A DNA stretch of 64,000 bases from Flavobacteriia bacterium (GTDB taxonomy: Bacteria; Bacteroidota; Bacteroidia; Flavobacteriales_D; Crocinitomicaceae), in NCBI GenBank assembly GCA_947450325.1, contig CANFUT010000002.1, positions 146,203 through 210,202 on the forward strand. The letters are read 5' to 3'. The notes below the pieces were generated by a model, which saw only the letters and a program-made list of their open reading frames with translations, was not told where the DNA came from and searched no databases. Both the position numbers and the translations under genes were made by a program. Shown piece after piece: positions 46,575-55,530 of the stretch; the first letter of the stretch is position 1; every line of letters begins with the position of its first letter.

Positions 46575-46594
46575 TTGTATCAAATTGTATCAAA
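46575..46594. repeat. Tandem decamer TTGTATCAAA in the divergent control region
   Basis: TTGTATCAAA occurs twice back to back (46575-46584 and 46585-46594). A 10-bp period places both copies on the same face of the helix. It lies 68 nt upstream of the HTH regulator start and 99 nt upstream of the SUMF1-like gene, so it could control either. Confidence 0.6.
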
Positions 46595-46693
46595 ATAGCT
46601 TTGAAAATGATGTTTTCTTTGTTGTAAAAAGATTGGTTTAATTGCAAATTGTGAAAATCTAAGATTTTTACTTTTTACATCAATTATTAGAAT

Positions 46694-48580
46694 ATGAAAT
46701 ATTTTTTTTTAAGCACATTTTTAAGTATTTGTTTCTTGAACTTTTCTCAAAACAATTCAGAGTTCAAGTTAATAGAAAAAATATTAGGTAATGATTTTTT
46801 TAAATCTAAGCCAGAAATTTATTTTCATAAAACGTATCCAAAAAATACTACTTGTGATACATCTCTAATTTTAAAATATGATACTACAGGAATACACAAA
46901 AATGGAGAATTTATTTTATTTAGAGATCCTATTATTTATAATAATCGGTTAGAACTATTTAAATATGTAAAGAAAAATTATGTGAGTGTTGATGAATACA
47001 ATGATTTTGTTTTTTGGGTTACAGATTCAATTGTAAGAGAAACACTTTTTTTGGAATTAGAAAATGATAAGGAAGCTCATAAACTTTTAGAAATTCATGA
47101 ATGTTCGACAGAATGTGTTTTAAACAGAAAAATTGCAAGAGAAAAATATTTCTTTGATTGGGATACTAAAATAGACTATACAAATCCGATATACATGCCA
47201 ATTTTATATAGTTATTTGTATCTTAATCCACCGGAAAGATTTTATAGACAAGTTAAAATTGATCAGAGAAAATTGAAGTACTCATACAAAAAAGAATATA
47301 ATGAGTTTCCTGCAACTTTTATTAATGATTCTAGAAATTTTAATATTGAAAATCATGAAATTGTTTTTCCAACTGTATTTAATCACAAAGATAAATTTCC
47401 TCAAATTTGTCACTTTGAAACCCCAATAATACCTGATTATTATTTATTAGCTTCAACTGATACCGCATTGTACTCTGAAAAATCATGTTTAAGTGAAATG
47501 TATGAATCACAATATAGTAAGTTTCCTGTTTTTGGCTTACTTGGTACTCAGGCAGATGCTTATTGTAATTGGATTGAAAAAAAAATTAATGCTGCTTTAA
47601 GCGAGTCTAAAATTAATTTAAAAGCATTAGTAACACTGCCAACTGAAAACGATTTAAGAAATTTTCACTCCAAAAAAATAACTATACCTGAATTTAATTA
47701 TTCTGAATTATGGCAAATAAAAATAGAAGACTATAATAAATTTGTTAATTATGTAAGAGATTCGATTCTTCAAGAACAGTTGTTTTTTAGTTTAGAAGAT
47801 AATTCAGAGGCAATAAAATTATTGGATTATAAAGAAATTTATTTTGATGAAATTATTGGATTTGATTCACTCAATATTGATGATAGATATTTTAATAGAG
47901 CTTTATTTTTTTTAAAAAAGCATGTAAATTTAACTGAAATTTGTGATGATTTAGGCTGGATTGACAGTATAACAGAAGACCAGCTTTATGATTACAGCTC
48001 ATGGAAAAATTCAATAAAATATTGTGATTATTTATTGAAAAAAAATCTAGAAAATAATTTACTAATTTATAGCTTCTATCATAAAAATATAGGTGCTATG
48101 GGAGAAAATGGTTTTTTTGAATTTGATGAAGAAAAAGGAGTATATATAATTGATAATAAAGATGAAAGGAATAAAATTGCTGTTACAAAATATGATGAAC
48201 AAGTAAGCGTGATAAAAGGTAAAAATTTGGTTTTATCTGAGACCATGAATGAATTAGGATCAAACTCAGGAGTGCGTTCAATTGAAAATCTAAATGAACA
48301 TTTAATTGCTAGAAATCAACCAATTATAATATGTGATAATTATCTGGTAGACTCATCTGATACTTTTATGCATATCTCTTATGAAAATGCAATCGCTTAC
48401 TATTCATGGAAATTTCCAAGATGGGAAATGAAAAATTCAAATATGAGTTGGCAAAGGTTTGTTTTACCTACTAAAGAACAATATCTAAAAATGCAAAATG
48501 GTGAAAAAATCATCATACCTTCTCATGAAGTAGATTACCCAACTGCATTATTCCGGTACGTTGTTCATTTTTATAAGTAA
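46694..48580 (+). CDS. Secreted SUMF1/GldK-like protein with internal duplication
   Basis: 628 aa, signal peptide about 1-18 (ending NFSQN). Two FGE/SUMF1-type pieces are visible: GTQADAYCNWIEKKINAAL with VTLPTENDLRNF (about 280-330) and SYENAIAYYSWKFPRWEM with RFVLPTKEQYLKM (about 560-600). A second repeat is VDEYNDFVFWVTDSIVRE (near 100) against IEDYNKFVNYVRDSILQE (near 346). The Y-x-x-F-V-x-x-V-x-DSI text is like GldJ/GldK gliding proteins. The catalytic cysteines of true FGE are not evident, so a structural role is more likely. The gene is notably AT-rich. Confidence 0.65.
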   Translation: MKYFFLSTFLSICFLNFSQNNSEFKLIEKILGNDFFKSKPEIYFHKTYPKNTTCDTSLILKYDTTGIHKNGEFILFRDPIIYNNRLELFKYVKKNYVSVDEYNDFVFWVTDSIVRETLFLELENDKEAHKLLEIHECSTECVLNRKIAREKYFFDWDTKIDYTNPIYMPILYSYLYLNPPERFYRQVKIDQRKLKYSYKKEYNEFPATFINDSRNFNIENHEIVFPTVFNHKDKFPQICHFETPIIPDYYLLASTDTALYSEKSCLSEMYESQYSKFPVFGLLGTQADAYCNWIEKKINAALSESKINLKALVTLPTENDLRNFHSKKITIPEFNYSELWQIKIEDYNKFVNYVRDSILQEQLFFSLEDNSEAIKLLDYKEIYFDEIIGFDSLNIDDRYFNRALFFLKKHVNLTEICDDLGWIDSITEDQLYDYSSWKNSIKYCDYLLKKNLENNLLIYSFYHKNIGAMGENGFFEFDEEKGVYIIDNKDERNKIAVTKYDEQVSVIKGKNLVLSETMNELGSNSGVRSIENLNEHLIARNQPIIICDNYLVDSSDTFMHISYENAIAYYSWKFPRWEMKNSNMSWQRFVLPTKEQYLKMQNGEKIIIPSHEVDYPTALFRYVVHFYK

Positions 48581-48602
48581 GCAATATTTTTAAAAAATCA
48601 AA

Positions 48603-49709
48603 ATGAAGACACCACCACCAATTAGAAAAACAATAGCTAAAATCGAGTATTTTGTAATTGTTAATGATGAACAAACAGGACCGTATGATTTAGCAAAAAT
48701 TGAGTTGCTTTTAGAATTCAATAATATAAATGAAAATACGTTGATTTGGAGAGAAGGAATGGTTGATTGGGATATAATCTCTAATGTTGAGGAATTTACC
48801 AATCTAATTTATTCTGGACGTATAAACGCTGTTGAGATAAATTTGCAACCTAGTGAGATAATTGATAAACAAGAGGAAATCAAAGATATTAAAAAGAACA
48901 CTGCTAGAAAGGACTATGTAAAATGGTTTAGCATAATTAGTTTGGTAGGATTAACTATGAGTATTATAGCTGTTATTGGGGCTCTTAACCAGTATATTCA
49001 CTTTGAAAACACAAAGGAAATTGATTTGAGTTATATTGGTTCATTTTCAATAGTTTCCTCCGCTCTAACAATTTTTCTAAGTTTGGTATGCACAATCTAT
49101 TTTATAAAAAAGAATAGAAGTTTTTACAAAAATATCATTTCGTTTTGCTTAGGTACATCAGCTGGAGTAATACTAGTAACAACAGAATCAAACTATAAAG
49201 AATTTTGGGAACCATATTGGAAAAATGACGTCAAATTATGGGCTTTAGATACACTTGAAAATAAACCTGAACTTAGCCAAGTAACAGTTCGAGAAGGTTG
49301 GAGAAATCAAACAATTAATATTGATTCTTTAAAAACAATATTAGAATTAATCAATAGACCTAAAAAAGAAATTCAGATTGAATTTACTGATGAAAATATT
49401 AATAAGGTTGAGTTTAAAGAATCGTTAAATAAGAAAATCAAAACTCTTGAAAAAGAACTTATTCTTGTAGATAAAAAATTAAAAGTTGTAAATGATAAGA
49501 TTGTTCAAAATGAACAAACATTAATAAAATATGGAAATCATAATCATCAAAAAGCTATTGAATCAGGTGAATGTAGTGGAGGATTCTGTTTTGCAAAAGG
49601 TTATGAGATGGAAGCACGTGATGAAAAAATTATTTTGGACAGAGAGTTGAAGAATTTGTCAATAAAAAGGGCTGAATTTTTAAAATTAATAAGGCAAAAT
49701 AAATTATAA
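48603..49709 (+). CDS. GYF_2-domain membrane protein
   Basis: 368 aa. Residues about 15-70 form a GYF_2 (DUF4339) domain: IEYFVIVNDEQTGPYDLAKI through NTLIWREGMVDWDII. About three membrane segments follow (107-128, 147-168, 178-195). The C-terminal half is a charged coiled coil with a Cys-containing GECSGGFCFAKGYEMEARDE segment near 325. Starts 22 nt after the SUMF1-like gene. GYF_2 domains are thought to bind peptides or regulate membrane partners; no function is known here. Its GYF_2 domain is about half identical to the one in the next gene. Confidence 0.7.
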   Translation: MKTPPPIRKTIAKIEYFVIVNDEQTGPYDLAKIELLLEFNNINENTLIWREGMVDWDIISNVEEFTNLIYSGRINAVEINLQPSEIIDKQEEIKDIKKNTARKDYVKWFSIISLVGLTMSIIAVIGALNQYIHFENTKEIDLSYIGSFSIVSSALTIFLSLVCTIYFIKKNRSFYKNIISFCLGTSAGVILVTTESNYKEFWEPYWKNDVKLWALDTLENKPELSQVTVREGWRNQTINIDSLKTILELINRPKKEIQIEFTDENINKVEFKESLNKKIKTLEKELILVDKKLKVVNDKIVQNEQTLIKYGNHNHQKAIESGECSGGFCFAKGYEMEARDEKIILDRELKNLSIKRAEFLKLIRQNKL

Positions 49710-49746
49710 TTTAATTTTTCATATTCTCTACTAGCAAATATTTTAT

Positions 49747-50415
49747 ATGATAACAATAAAAAGGAGGGTAACAAGTGTAAAATATCCGTATGACCACTTT
49801 GTTAATTTAATACAGAATAACTCAAGTGTAAGTGCATCAATACCTTATCGCTTGATTGGATATAAGAATTTTATTGTAAGTCCTACTATTAAAATATTTC
49901 AATCAAAAGTTGATGTTCGAATGGGAAAAGATACCTGTTCTTACTTACCTGACAGAAATGGAAATCTATTAGTTGAATATTATTACGAGGTTCATTGGTT
50001 TACCTTATTTTTAATGATAGTGAGTGTTTTATTAGTGTACGGTATTTTATTTGTTCCACTCATTTTATTAATACGAAGCGCTACCATTTCGAAAAGAATT
50101 AAATCTGTAGAAAAACATGCATACCAAGCGCTTTCGCAAATTCACCCCTTAGAGGAAAAGTCTACTATAAATTTTGAGGTTGAAAAAATCAAGAATGCAA
50201 CTCTGTTAAATAATAAAACTCCTCCTCCACTTAAAAATAGTAGTACTCTAATTGAATATTTTATTGCGGTAGATGGAATTCAAAAGGGACCATATGATAT
50301 AGAAAAAATTAAGATGCTACTTGAGTTTAAGAATATTGATCAAAACACTTTAGTTTGGAAGGAAGGCATGATAGACTGGGCTTCTCTCTCAACTTTTATT
50401 GAGTTAAAAGAATAA
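49747..50415 (+). CDS. Membrane protein with C-terminal GYF_2 domain
   Basis: 222 aa. No signal peptide; one long or two short membrane segments at about 85-112 (FTLFLMIVSVLLVYGILFVP). The GYF_2 domain is at the C-terminus (about 172-222): LIEYFIAVDGIQKGPYDIEKI through NTLVWKEGMIDWASL. It shares about 29 of 52 aligned residues with the N-terminal GYF_2 of the upstream protein, so one arose from the other or both from a common module. Lies 37 nt after that gene; function unknown. Confidence 0.7.
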   Translation: MITIKRRVTSVKYPYDHFVNLIQNNSSVSASIPYRLIGYKNFIVSPTIKIFQSKVDVRMGKDTCSYLPDRNGNLLVEYYYEVHWFTLFLMIVSVLLVYGILFVPLILLIRSATISKRIKSVEKHAYQALSQIHPLEEKSTINFEVEKIKNATLLNNKTPPPLKNSSTLIEYFIAVDGIQKGPYDIEKIKMLLEFKNIDQNTLVWKEGMIDWASLSTFIELKE

Positions 50416-50509
50416 TTTTTCAAAAAAGCTTTCCCCACTTAGACGAACAAATAAAAAAGGAGAAGTCCCAAAATAGCTAGGATTAATTTTCAAATTAAAT
50501 AAAATAATT

Positions 50510-50785
50510 ATGTCAAGCATTAGGCAATGTCATTACTGTGGAAGAACATTTGAGGATAAAGGAGGATTTAATGAGGCTCCGAGAGTTAAAAATAGTCCTT
50601 TTGGACAAGTATACGTTGTTTGCAGTATCAAATGTCAATATGATTTTGAAAACTTTGCAAATGAAAAATCTCATTCCAAAATTAAAAATAATGATGATGA
50701 TGAGCCGGGACTTCTTGCTAAGATATTCTTGTTTTTTTTCTTGGGTTTTATTGCCCTTCTTTTTTATGCAGGATTATTTACATAA
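50510..50785 (+). CDS. Cys-rich zinc-ribbon-like mini membrane protein
   Basis: 91 aa. An N-terminal C-x2-C (CHYCGRTFEDKGGF) and a second C-x3-C (VVCSIKCQYDFENFAN) about 30 residues later form a possible zinc-binding module, like TRASH/MYM-type fingers. The C-terminal 25 residues are one hydrophobic span (AKIFLFFFLGFIALLFYAGL), so it is likely tail-anchored. It belongs to the AT-rich block with the GYF_2 genes. A second frame over the same bases is open but lacks any fold-like text. Confidence 0.65.
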   Translation: MSSIRQCHYCGRTFEDKGGFNEAPRVKNSPFGQVYVVCSIKCQYDFENFANEKSHSKIKNNDDDEPGLLAKIFLFFFLGFIALLFYAGLFT

Positions 50786-50881
50786 TCCGCAGTTTCGCAA
50801 GTTATTCCGTAAGTAAAAATTTGTGAAAATATGCCCATTACTTTTTATTCTTATTTCAAATTTGTACCAAATACTTTTAAC

Positions 50882-51229
50882 ATGAGATTTTTCTGTTTTT
50901 TTCTGTTTTTTAAGGTTACTTTTTCGATGGTCGCTCAAGTTTCAGATTCAGTTTTGGTGTGTGATTCAAACTTCATTATGGATTATAGAATGATTTATGA
51001 TGATTACACATCAGATTTGACCAATTTACTTGAAACAAAATTAGATGAAAGATATAATGTGTTTATCTCATATTGGGGCAATGAGGATTCCGCTCCAGAA
51101 GACATGTTAATTTCACTAACTATCGCTGGGTATATTGAATTTGAAACTTTTATGCTTGTATGTAAAGCTGAAGAATTATTTCAAAAAGGTCTTTTGGTAG
51201 AATATCTAAAAGATAAATTTAGTCAATAA
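50882..51229 (+). CDS. Small secreted protein of unknown function
   Basis: 115 aa from the ATG at 50882, which gives a good signal peptide (MRFFCFFLFFKVTFSMVAQ); the frame is open to an ATG at 50831 but the added 17 residues would bury the signal. The mature part (about 95 residues) is acidic with aromatic residues (YDDYTSDLTNLLETKLDERYN). No family recognised. It is the last gene of the AT-rich block and faces ygiQ. Confidence 0.55.
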   Translation: MRFFCFFLFFKVTFSMVAQVSDSVLVCDSNFIMDYRMIYDDYTSDLTNLLETKLDERYNVFISYWGNEDSAPEDMLISLTIAGYIEFETFMLVCKAEELFQKGLLVEYLKDKFSQ

Positions 51230-51313
51230 TTATATATTATAGTTATTACTATCACCTATTCAGTTTTACGAATAAAAACAATTTATTTATGAATGGATAA
51301 CATTATTAATTAA

Positions 51314-53203
51314 TTATTTCTTTCTCCTCTTCTCCTCCAACCACTTCGGAACATGGCTCGATTTCGGTTTCACATCGCCCAATAACTTCTCAGCCAAATC
51401 AGGTCGATTTGCTTTTTGTAAGCGACTTTTGATCCAATCTCTATTCTCGCGCTTATACCAAAAGAAAAAACGATTTTGATTCAATTTTTCCTCTTTTGTT
51501 TTTACGGTGTTAATTGGTTTCAAAGTGTATGGATGAACTCCTGAATAGTAAATTACTTCAGCAACTGTCATTGGTGTGGGCGTAAAATCTTGCACTTGTT
51601 CCAATTCGAATCCCATATCTTTGGTTTCTGCAGCCAGATTGGCCATATCTTCTTCCTCGCATCCTGGATGTGACGAAATAAAATAAGGAATCAATTGCTG
51701 ATTTAAGCCGTGTTTTTCAGAAATTCGATCGTATTTTTCCTTGAACTTATGGAAATACTTGAACGAAGGTTTGCGCATGACACGCAATGTTGCGTCTGAA
51801 GTATGTTCTGGAGCTACCTTTAATCTTCCTGAGACATGTCGCGTAATTACTTGCTCAATGTACTCGTCATGATTTCCATCTTCGTTGTTTTTATTGAAAT
51901 CATCCACCAATAAATCGTAGCGAATACCAGAACCAACAAATGCTTTCTTGACTTTCGGATGTTGATCAACTTTGCGATACAATTCCGTCATTGGTTTGTG
52001 TGAAGTATCTAAATTAGAACAAATTACAGGATGAATACAACTTGGACTTGAACAACGATTACAAATCGCTTCGTCCTTTCCTTTCATTTTGTACATATTT
52101 GCTGATGGTCCACCCAAATCTGAAATATAACCCCTAAATTCTGGGTGCGAAACAACTTCTTCTAATTCTTTCAAAATGGAATTTTCACTGCGCGAAGCGA
52201 TGAATTTTCCTTGATGCGCTGAAATGGTGCAAAAACTACATCCACCGAAACATCCGCGATGCATATTGATTGAAAATTTAATCATGTCATACGCAGGAAT
52301 GGCGCCACGCTTCTTGTATTTAGGATGCGGCATTCGCGTGTAAGGCAAATCAAATGATTCATCAATTTCCTTTTCCTCCATCGTTTTGTATGGAGGATTG
52401 ATTACCAAAGTTTGGTTCCCAACATGCTGAATGATGCGATTCGCTTCCCATTTATTGGATTCAACTTCAACAATTTTAAAATTCGCTGCATATTTGATTT
52501 TGTCTTGCAAACAAACTTCATGACTGGCCAATTCAACCGTTTCCCATTGCTTATTTTTAGGCAATTCTAAAGATGAATCTTGTAAAAAAGCGACTTGTTT
52601 CAATGTTTTCAATGAAGAAAACGGAACGCCTTTTTTCAACAACCGCAAAATTTCACGCAAAGGTTGATCGCCCATTCCATAAACCAATAAATCGGCTTTG
52701 GAATCTACCAAAATAGATGGCATGAGCTGGTCTTTCCAGTAATCGTAATGTGTTACTCTTCGCAAGGAAGCTTCAATTCCGCCTATTAAAATCGGAACAT
52801 CTGGATACAATTCTTTCAAGATATTTGAATATACAATGGTCGCATAATCAGGTCTGTGACCAGCTGATCCTCCAGGTGTATAAGCATCCGTCGAGCGCAA
52901 ACGTTTATTGGCAGTATAATGATTCACCATCGAATCCATACAACCTGCAGTAACGCCGAAAAAATATTTTGGTTTACCGAATTTTTTAAAATCGCGTAAA
53001 TCGTCTTTCCAATTGGGTTGCGCAACAATGGCAATCTTAAATCCTTCACTTTCGATGATACGACCAATTACAGCCGTTCCAAAAGCAGGATGATCCACAT
53101 ACGCATCTCCAGAAATCAAGACGACATCTAACTCGTCCCAACCTCTTTTTTCTAATTCTTTTGCCGTTATTGGCAACCAATCTGTTATCGGTCTTTCTTC
53201 CAT
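51314..53203 (-). CDS. YgiQ-family radical SAM protein
   Basis: 629 aa from the ATG at 53203; MEERPITDWLPITAKELEKRG is the family N-terminus. The iron-sulfur motif is RGCFGGCSFCTISAHQGK (C-x3-C-x2-C, about residue 305). A B12-binding-like N-terminal domain (LISGDAYVDHPAFGTAVIG) precedes it. The additional Cys group CNRCSSPSCIHPVIC is typical. The reaction of YgiQ proteins is unknown. A -7 element (TAATTTTG, minus strand, 53209-53216) ends 5 nt before the start, excluding the more upstream start at 53233. Confidence 0.9.
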   Translation of the reverse strand: MEERPITDWLPITAKELEKRGWDELDVVLISGDAYVDHPAFGTAVIGRIIESEGFKIAIVAQPNWKDDLRDFKKFGKPKYFFGVTAGCMDSMVNHYTANKRLRSTDAYTPGGSAGHRPDYATIVYSNILKELYPDVPILIGGIEASLRRVTHYDYWKDQLMPSILVDSKADLLVYGMGDQPLREILRLLKKGVPFSSLKTLKQVAFLQDSSLELPKNKQWETVELASHEVCLQDKIKYAANFKIVEVESNKWEANRIIQHVGNQTLVINPPYKTMEEKEIDESFDLPYTRMPHPKYKKRGAIPAYDMIKFSINMHRGCFGGCSFCTISAHQGKFIASRSENSILKELEEVVSHPEFRGYISDLGGPSANMYKMKGKDEAICNRCSSPSCIHPVICSNLDTSHKPMTELYRKVDQHPKVKKAFVGSGIRYDLLVDDFNKNNEDGNHDEYIEQVITRHVSGRLKVAPEHTSDATLRVMRKPSFKYFHKFKEKYDRISEKHGLNQQLIPYFISSHPGCEEEDMANLAAETKDMGFELEQVQDFTPTPMTVAEVIYYSGVHPYTLKPINTVKTKEEKLNQNRFFFWYKRENRDWIKSRLQKANRPDLAEKLLGDVKPKSSHVPKWLEEKRRKK

Positions 53204-53208
53204 TGGTA

Positions 53209-53216
53209 CAAAATTA
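53209..53216 (-). promoter_or_regulatory. -7 element 5 nt before the ygiQ-family start
   Basis: The minus strand reads TAATTTTG, a TAnnTTTG match, with five bases before the ATG at 53203. It suggests a leaderless transcript. Confidence 0.45.
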
Positions 53217-53352
53217 CAGCTTTGAAGTGACAATCAATAATTCAATTTGTACAATTGAGTAAAATGGCCTTTTTCATGAAATTAATTCCTATTTTATCTC
53301 AATGCAACAACGGTCAAAGATTCATTTTGTTCAATTTCATTAACTTTACAGC

Positions 53353-53991
53353 ATGAGTATTGTTGACATTCTTATTCTTATTCCACTTGGATACGCTGCT
53401 TGGAAAGGTTTTCAGCATGGAATTATCATCGAGGTTTTTACGCTGCTGGCTTTATTGGTCGGAATTTATGCAGGAATTCACTTTTCAGATGTGACTGCCA
53501 ATTGGATGAAAAATTCGCTCAGTTGGGATTCTGAATATTTGCCTGTCATTGCTTTCACAATCACCTTTTTGGGAATTGGAGCGATGGTGTATTTCGCTGG
53601 AAAAATGATTGAGCAATTTGTGAAAGTCACCAATTTAACACCAATAAACAAAGCTTTTGGAATCGTTTTTGCCGTTTTGAAAATGACTTATTTTGTAAGT
53701 GTTTTCTTGGTTTTACTAGAATCTTACGATGAAAAGGGAGATTTCTTACCACCTTCAATGAAAGAAAAATCCTTGCTTTACAATCCAATATTAAAAGTTT
53801 CAACCACCACCATTCCTGCATTGAAAGAAAGTACCCTTTTTGTAAAAAACGCGTTACAATCCGACAGTACAGATTTGACAGTTGAACAAGTTTTGCGAGC
53901 TAAAGAAATCGCGGACAGCTTGGGAATTGATGCCGAAGATGGAAAAGAATTATACGATGTCTATCAAAAATACGGAAAAAAAGATGAATAA
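53353..53991 (+). CDS. CvpA family membrane protein
   Basis: 212 aa with four membrane segments in the first 125 residues. ILILIPLGYAAWKGFQHGIIIEVF and FLGIGAMVYFAGKMIEQF match the CvpA fold. The C-terminal 75 residues are soluble and helical. CvpA is required for colicin V export in E. coli and for bile-salt tolerance in enteric bacteria; its role here is not known. A near -7 element (TAACTTTA) is 4 nt before the ATG. The stop overlaps the next start by 8 bp. Confidence 0.88.
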   Translation: MSIVDILILIPLGYAAWKGFQHGIIIEVFTLLALLVGIYAGIHFSDVTANWMKNSLSWDSEYLPVIAFTITFLGIGAMVYFAGKMIEQFVKVTNLTPINKAFGIVFAVLKMTYFVSVFLVLLESYDEKGDFLPPSMKEKSLLYNPILKVSTTTIPALKESTLFVKNALQSDSTDLTVEQVLRAKEIADSLGIDAEDGKELYDVYQKYGKKDE

Positions 53992-54556
53992 AATTGTAGC
54001 GATACTTTTGATGTTTTGGTTTGGAATTCAAACAGTTTCAGCGCAAAATCAGGCTTTAATTCAACTTGGAAGTTTGGCGCAAAAAGACAAATGGATGGAC
54101 ATTCATGTGCGCAAATCAGGCCCTTATTTTGGTGTTCAACGCGGTTTATATTGGGTTGGAGAAGTTGGAGGCGAAATGCAATTCAAAAAAGTGAAACTCG
54201 TAAAACCGGTAACACAAGCGATTCATACCGGAGTAAATTACAACTTCACACACAATGTGTTGGGCTACGACGCTGGATATTGGGTCAAATTTGGAAGATT
54301 CAACTTCACTTATGGTGGAAATCTCATCATGCGCACTGACTTCAAGCAAACAAGTGTTGGTTTTGCACCTGTGGTTGGTTTTAAATTGACTCAATTTCAC
54401 ATACAAACGGGATATAATTTCTTAACGCCTTCAAGTACAGTTAAATTGACCAATACCTATTTCATCGCTTTGCGTTTTGTATTGATTAACAAACGCGATT
54501 GGGACGTTGATACCAAAAAATCAAAAGACAAAAAAGGTTTGTTTCAGAAAAAATGA
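53984..54556 (+). CDS. Small outer-membrane beta-barrel-like protein
   Basis: 190 aa from the ATG at 53984, which gives the signal peptide MNKIVAILLMFWFGIQTVSAQ; a further upstream start at 53882 would remove it. The mature part alternates polar and hydrophobic residues in strand-length runs (AIHTGVNYNFTHNVLGYDAG, GRFNFTYGGNLIMRTDF, FHIQTGYNFLTPSS), as in eight-stranded barrels. The C-terminus is basic rather than ending in an aromatic residue. It overlaps cvpA by 8 bp and the decayed flavoprotein by 4 bp. Confidence 0.68.
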   Translation: MNKIVAILLMFWFGIQTVSAQNQALIQLGSLAQKDKWMDIHVRKSGPYFGVQRGLYWVGEVGGEMQFKKVKLVKPVTQAIHTGVNYNFTHNVLGYDAGYWVKFGRFNFTYGGNLIMRTDFKQTSVGFAPVVGFKLTQFHIQTGYNFLTPSSTVKLTNTYFIALRFVLINKRDWDVDTKKSKDKKGLFQKK

Positions 54557-55393
54557 AGGTAGGAATCGTTGGCACTGGTCCTGCGGCTTTGATGGCAGGC
54601 AGTCAATATCTTTTGCAAGGATTTGAAGTGTCATTCTACGACCACAAAAAAGCACCTGCGAGAAAATTTTTAGTTGCTGGACATGGCGGATTTAACTTAA
54701 CACATTCCGAATCAAAATCAGATTTTTTGTCTCGATATGACTGCGATGAAATCAAAAAATGTGTTGAAATATTCGATAATCAAGCATTGATCGAATGGTT
54801 AAAATTTATCGGAATTGAGACTTACAGTGGTTCGACTGGTAAAATTTTTCCTGTGAAAGGGACAAAACCAATCGATGTTTTAAATGCCTGGATTTCTTGG
54901 CTTAAAAAGCAAAATGCGACTTTTCATTTTGAGCATAAAATGATCGATTTTGATTCAAATTCAATTGTTTTTCAAACGATTTCCTCTGAAATAAAAGTCA
55001 ATTTTGATAAAATGGTTTTTGCTTTAGGCGGAGGCTCTTGGTCTATTAAAATCAGCAAAAAACAATACTGAAGGACTTAAAAAAATGAAACTTTCCAAAG
55101 CTGCAATATTTCTTTTGAAATCTGAAACTGAAAAAGCAACATTTTTAGATCCTGAAAGTTTAGCGCAAAAAATCAAAAATTTGAGCTTGAAAATTAAATC
55201 ATTGCGCCCAATGGATGAAGCGATTTCAACTTCAGGAGGCATTTCTTGGAAAGAACTAAATTCAGATTTGAGTTTGAAAAAATTTCCAAACATTCAACTT
55301 TGCGGTGAAATGCTCGATTGGGATGCGCCTACAGGCGGATATTTGCTTCAAGCAGCTATCGCTTCTGGATTTTGCGTTGGTGCAATTCGATAA
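54553..55393 (+). pseudogene. Decayed BaiN/HI0933-type flavoprotein (internal deletion plus frameshift)
   Basis: The 5' piece (54553-55071) starts with the FAD motif MKVGIVGTGPAALMAGSQYL and runs through VFALGGGSWS. Right after this the family needs about 130 more residues before the segment NNTEGLKKMKLSKAAIFLLK, but here that text begins within a few codons and in another frame (readable from about 55052), continuing to SGGISWKEL and GEMLDWDAPTGGYLLQAA at the end. So about 400 bp are missing at roughly 55040-55055 and the two halves are out of frame. The ORF fragments start at the 4-bp overlap with the upstream gene. Confidence 0.82.
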
Positions 55394-55461
55394 AACTATC
55401 TCATTTAGCAAGAAAATCAGTCGTTTTTAGTTCATCTACATCAAAATTAATTGTTTGATAC

Positions 55462-55469
55462 TATATTTG
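55462..55469 (+). promoter_or_regulatory. Putative -7 element of the pyrophosphatase gene
   Basis: TATATTTG matches TAnnTTTG. It ends 61 nt before the ppa ATG, giving a longer leader than elsewhere in the window; the leader contains a hairpin and a short upstream frame. Confidence 0.45.
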
Positions 55470-55489
55470 CAGAGTAAAAATTTTAAAAG

Positions 55490-55516
55490 CATGAATGATT
55501 CAGCATATTATTCATG
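55490..55516 (+). promoter_or_regulatory. Leader hairpin and 9-codon upstream frame before ppa
   Basis: CATGAAT (55490-55496) and ATTCATG (55510-55516) form perfect arms; three more pairs, one of them G-U, extend the stem to 10 bp with a 7-nt loop. An ATG at 55491 opens a nine-residue frame (MNDSAYYSW) that stops at 55520, 10 nt before the ppa ATG. It may influence ppa translation; there is no direct evidence. Confidence 0.35.
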
Positions 55517-55530
55517 GTAAATAAAGATTC

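Noticed and set aside
46641..46650. ATTGCAAATT as a second copy of the ileS palindrome
   Set aside because: Only the 10-bp arm matches; neither the inner palindrome nor the opposite arm is present.
50538..50816. Second open frame over the Cys-rich mini protein
   Set aside because: It is Met/Leu-rich without motifs, while the other frame has paired cysteines and a terminal membrane span.
54553..55393. A single-base sequencing error as the cause of the split flavoprotein
   Set aside because: About 130 residues of the family are missing at the junction, so one indel cannot restore the protein.
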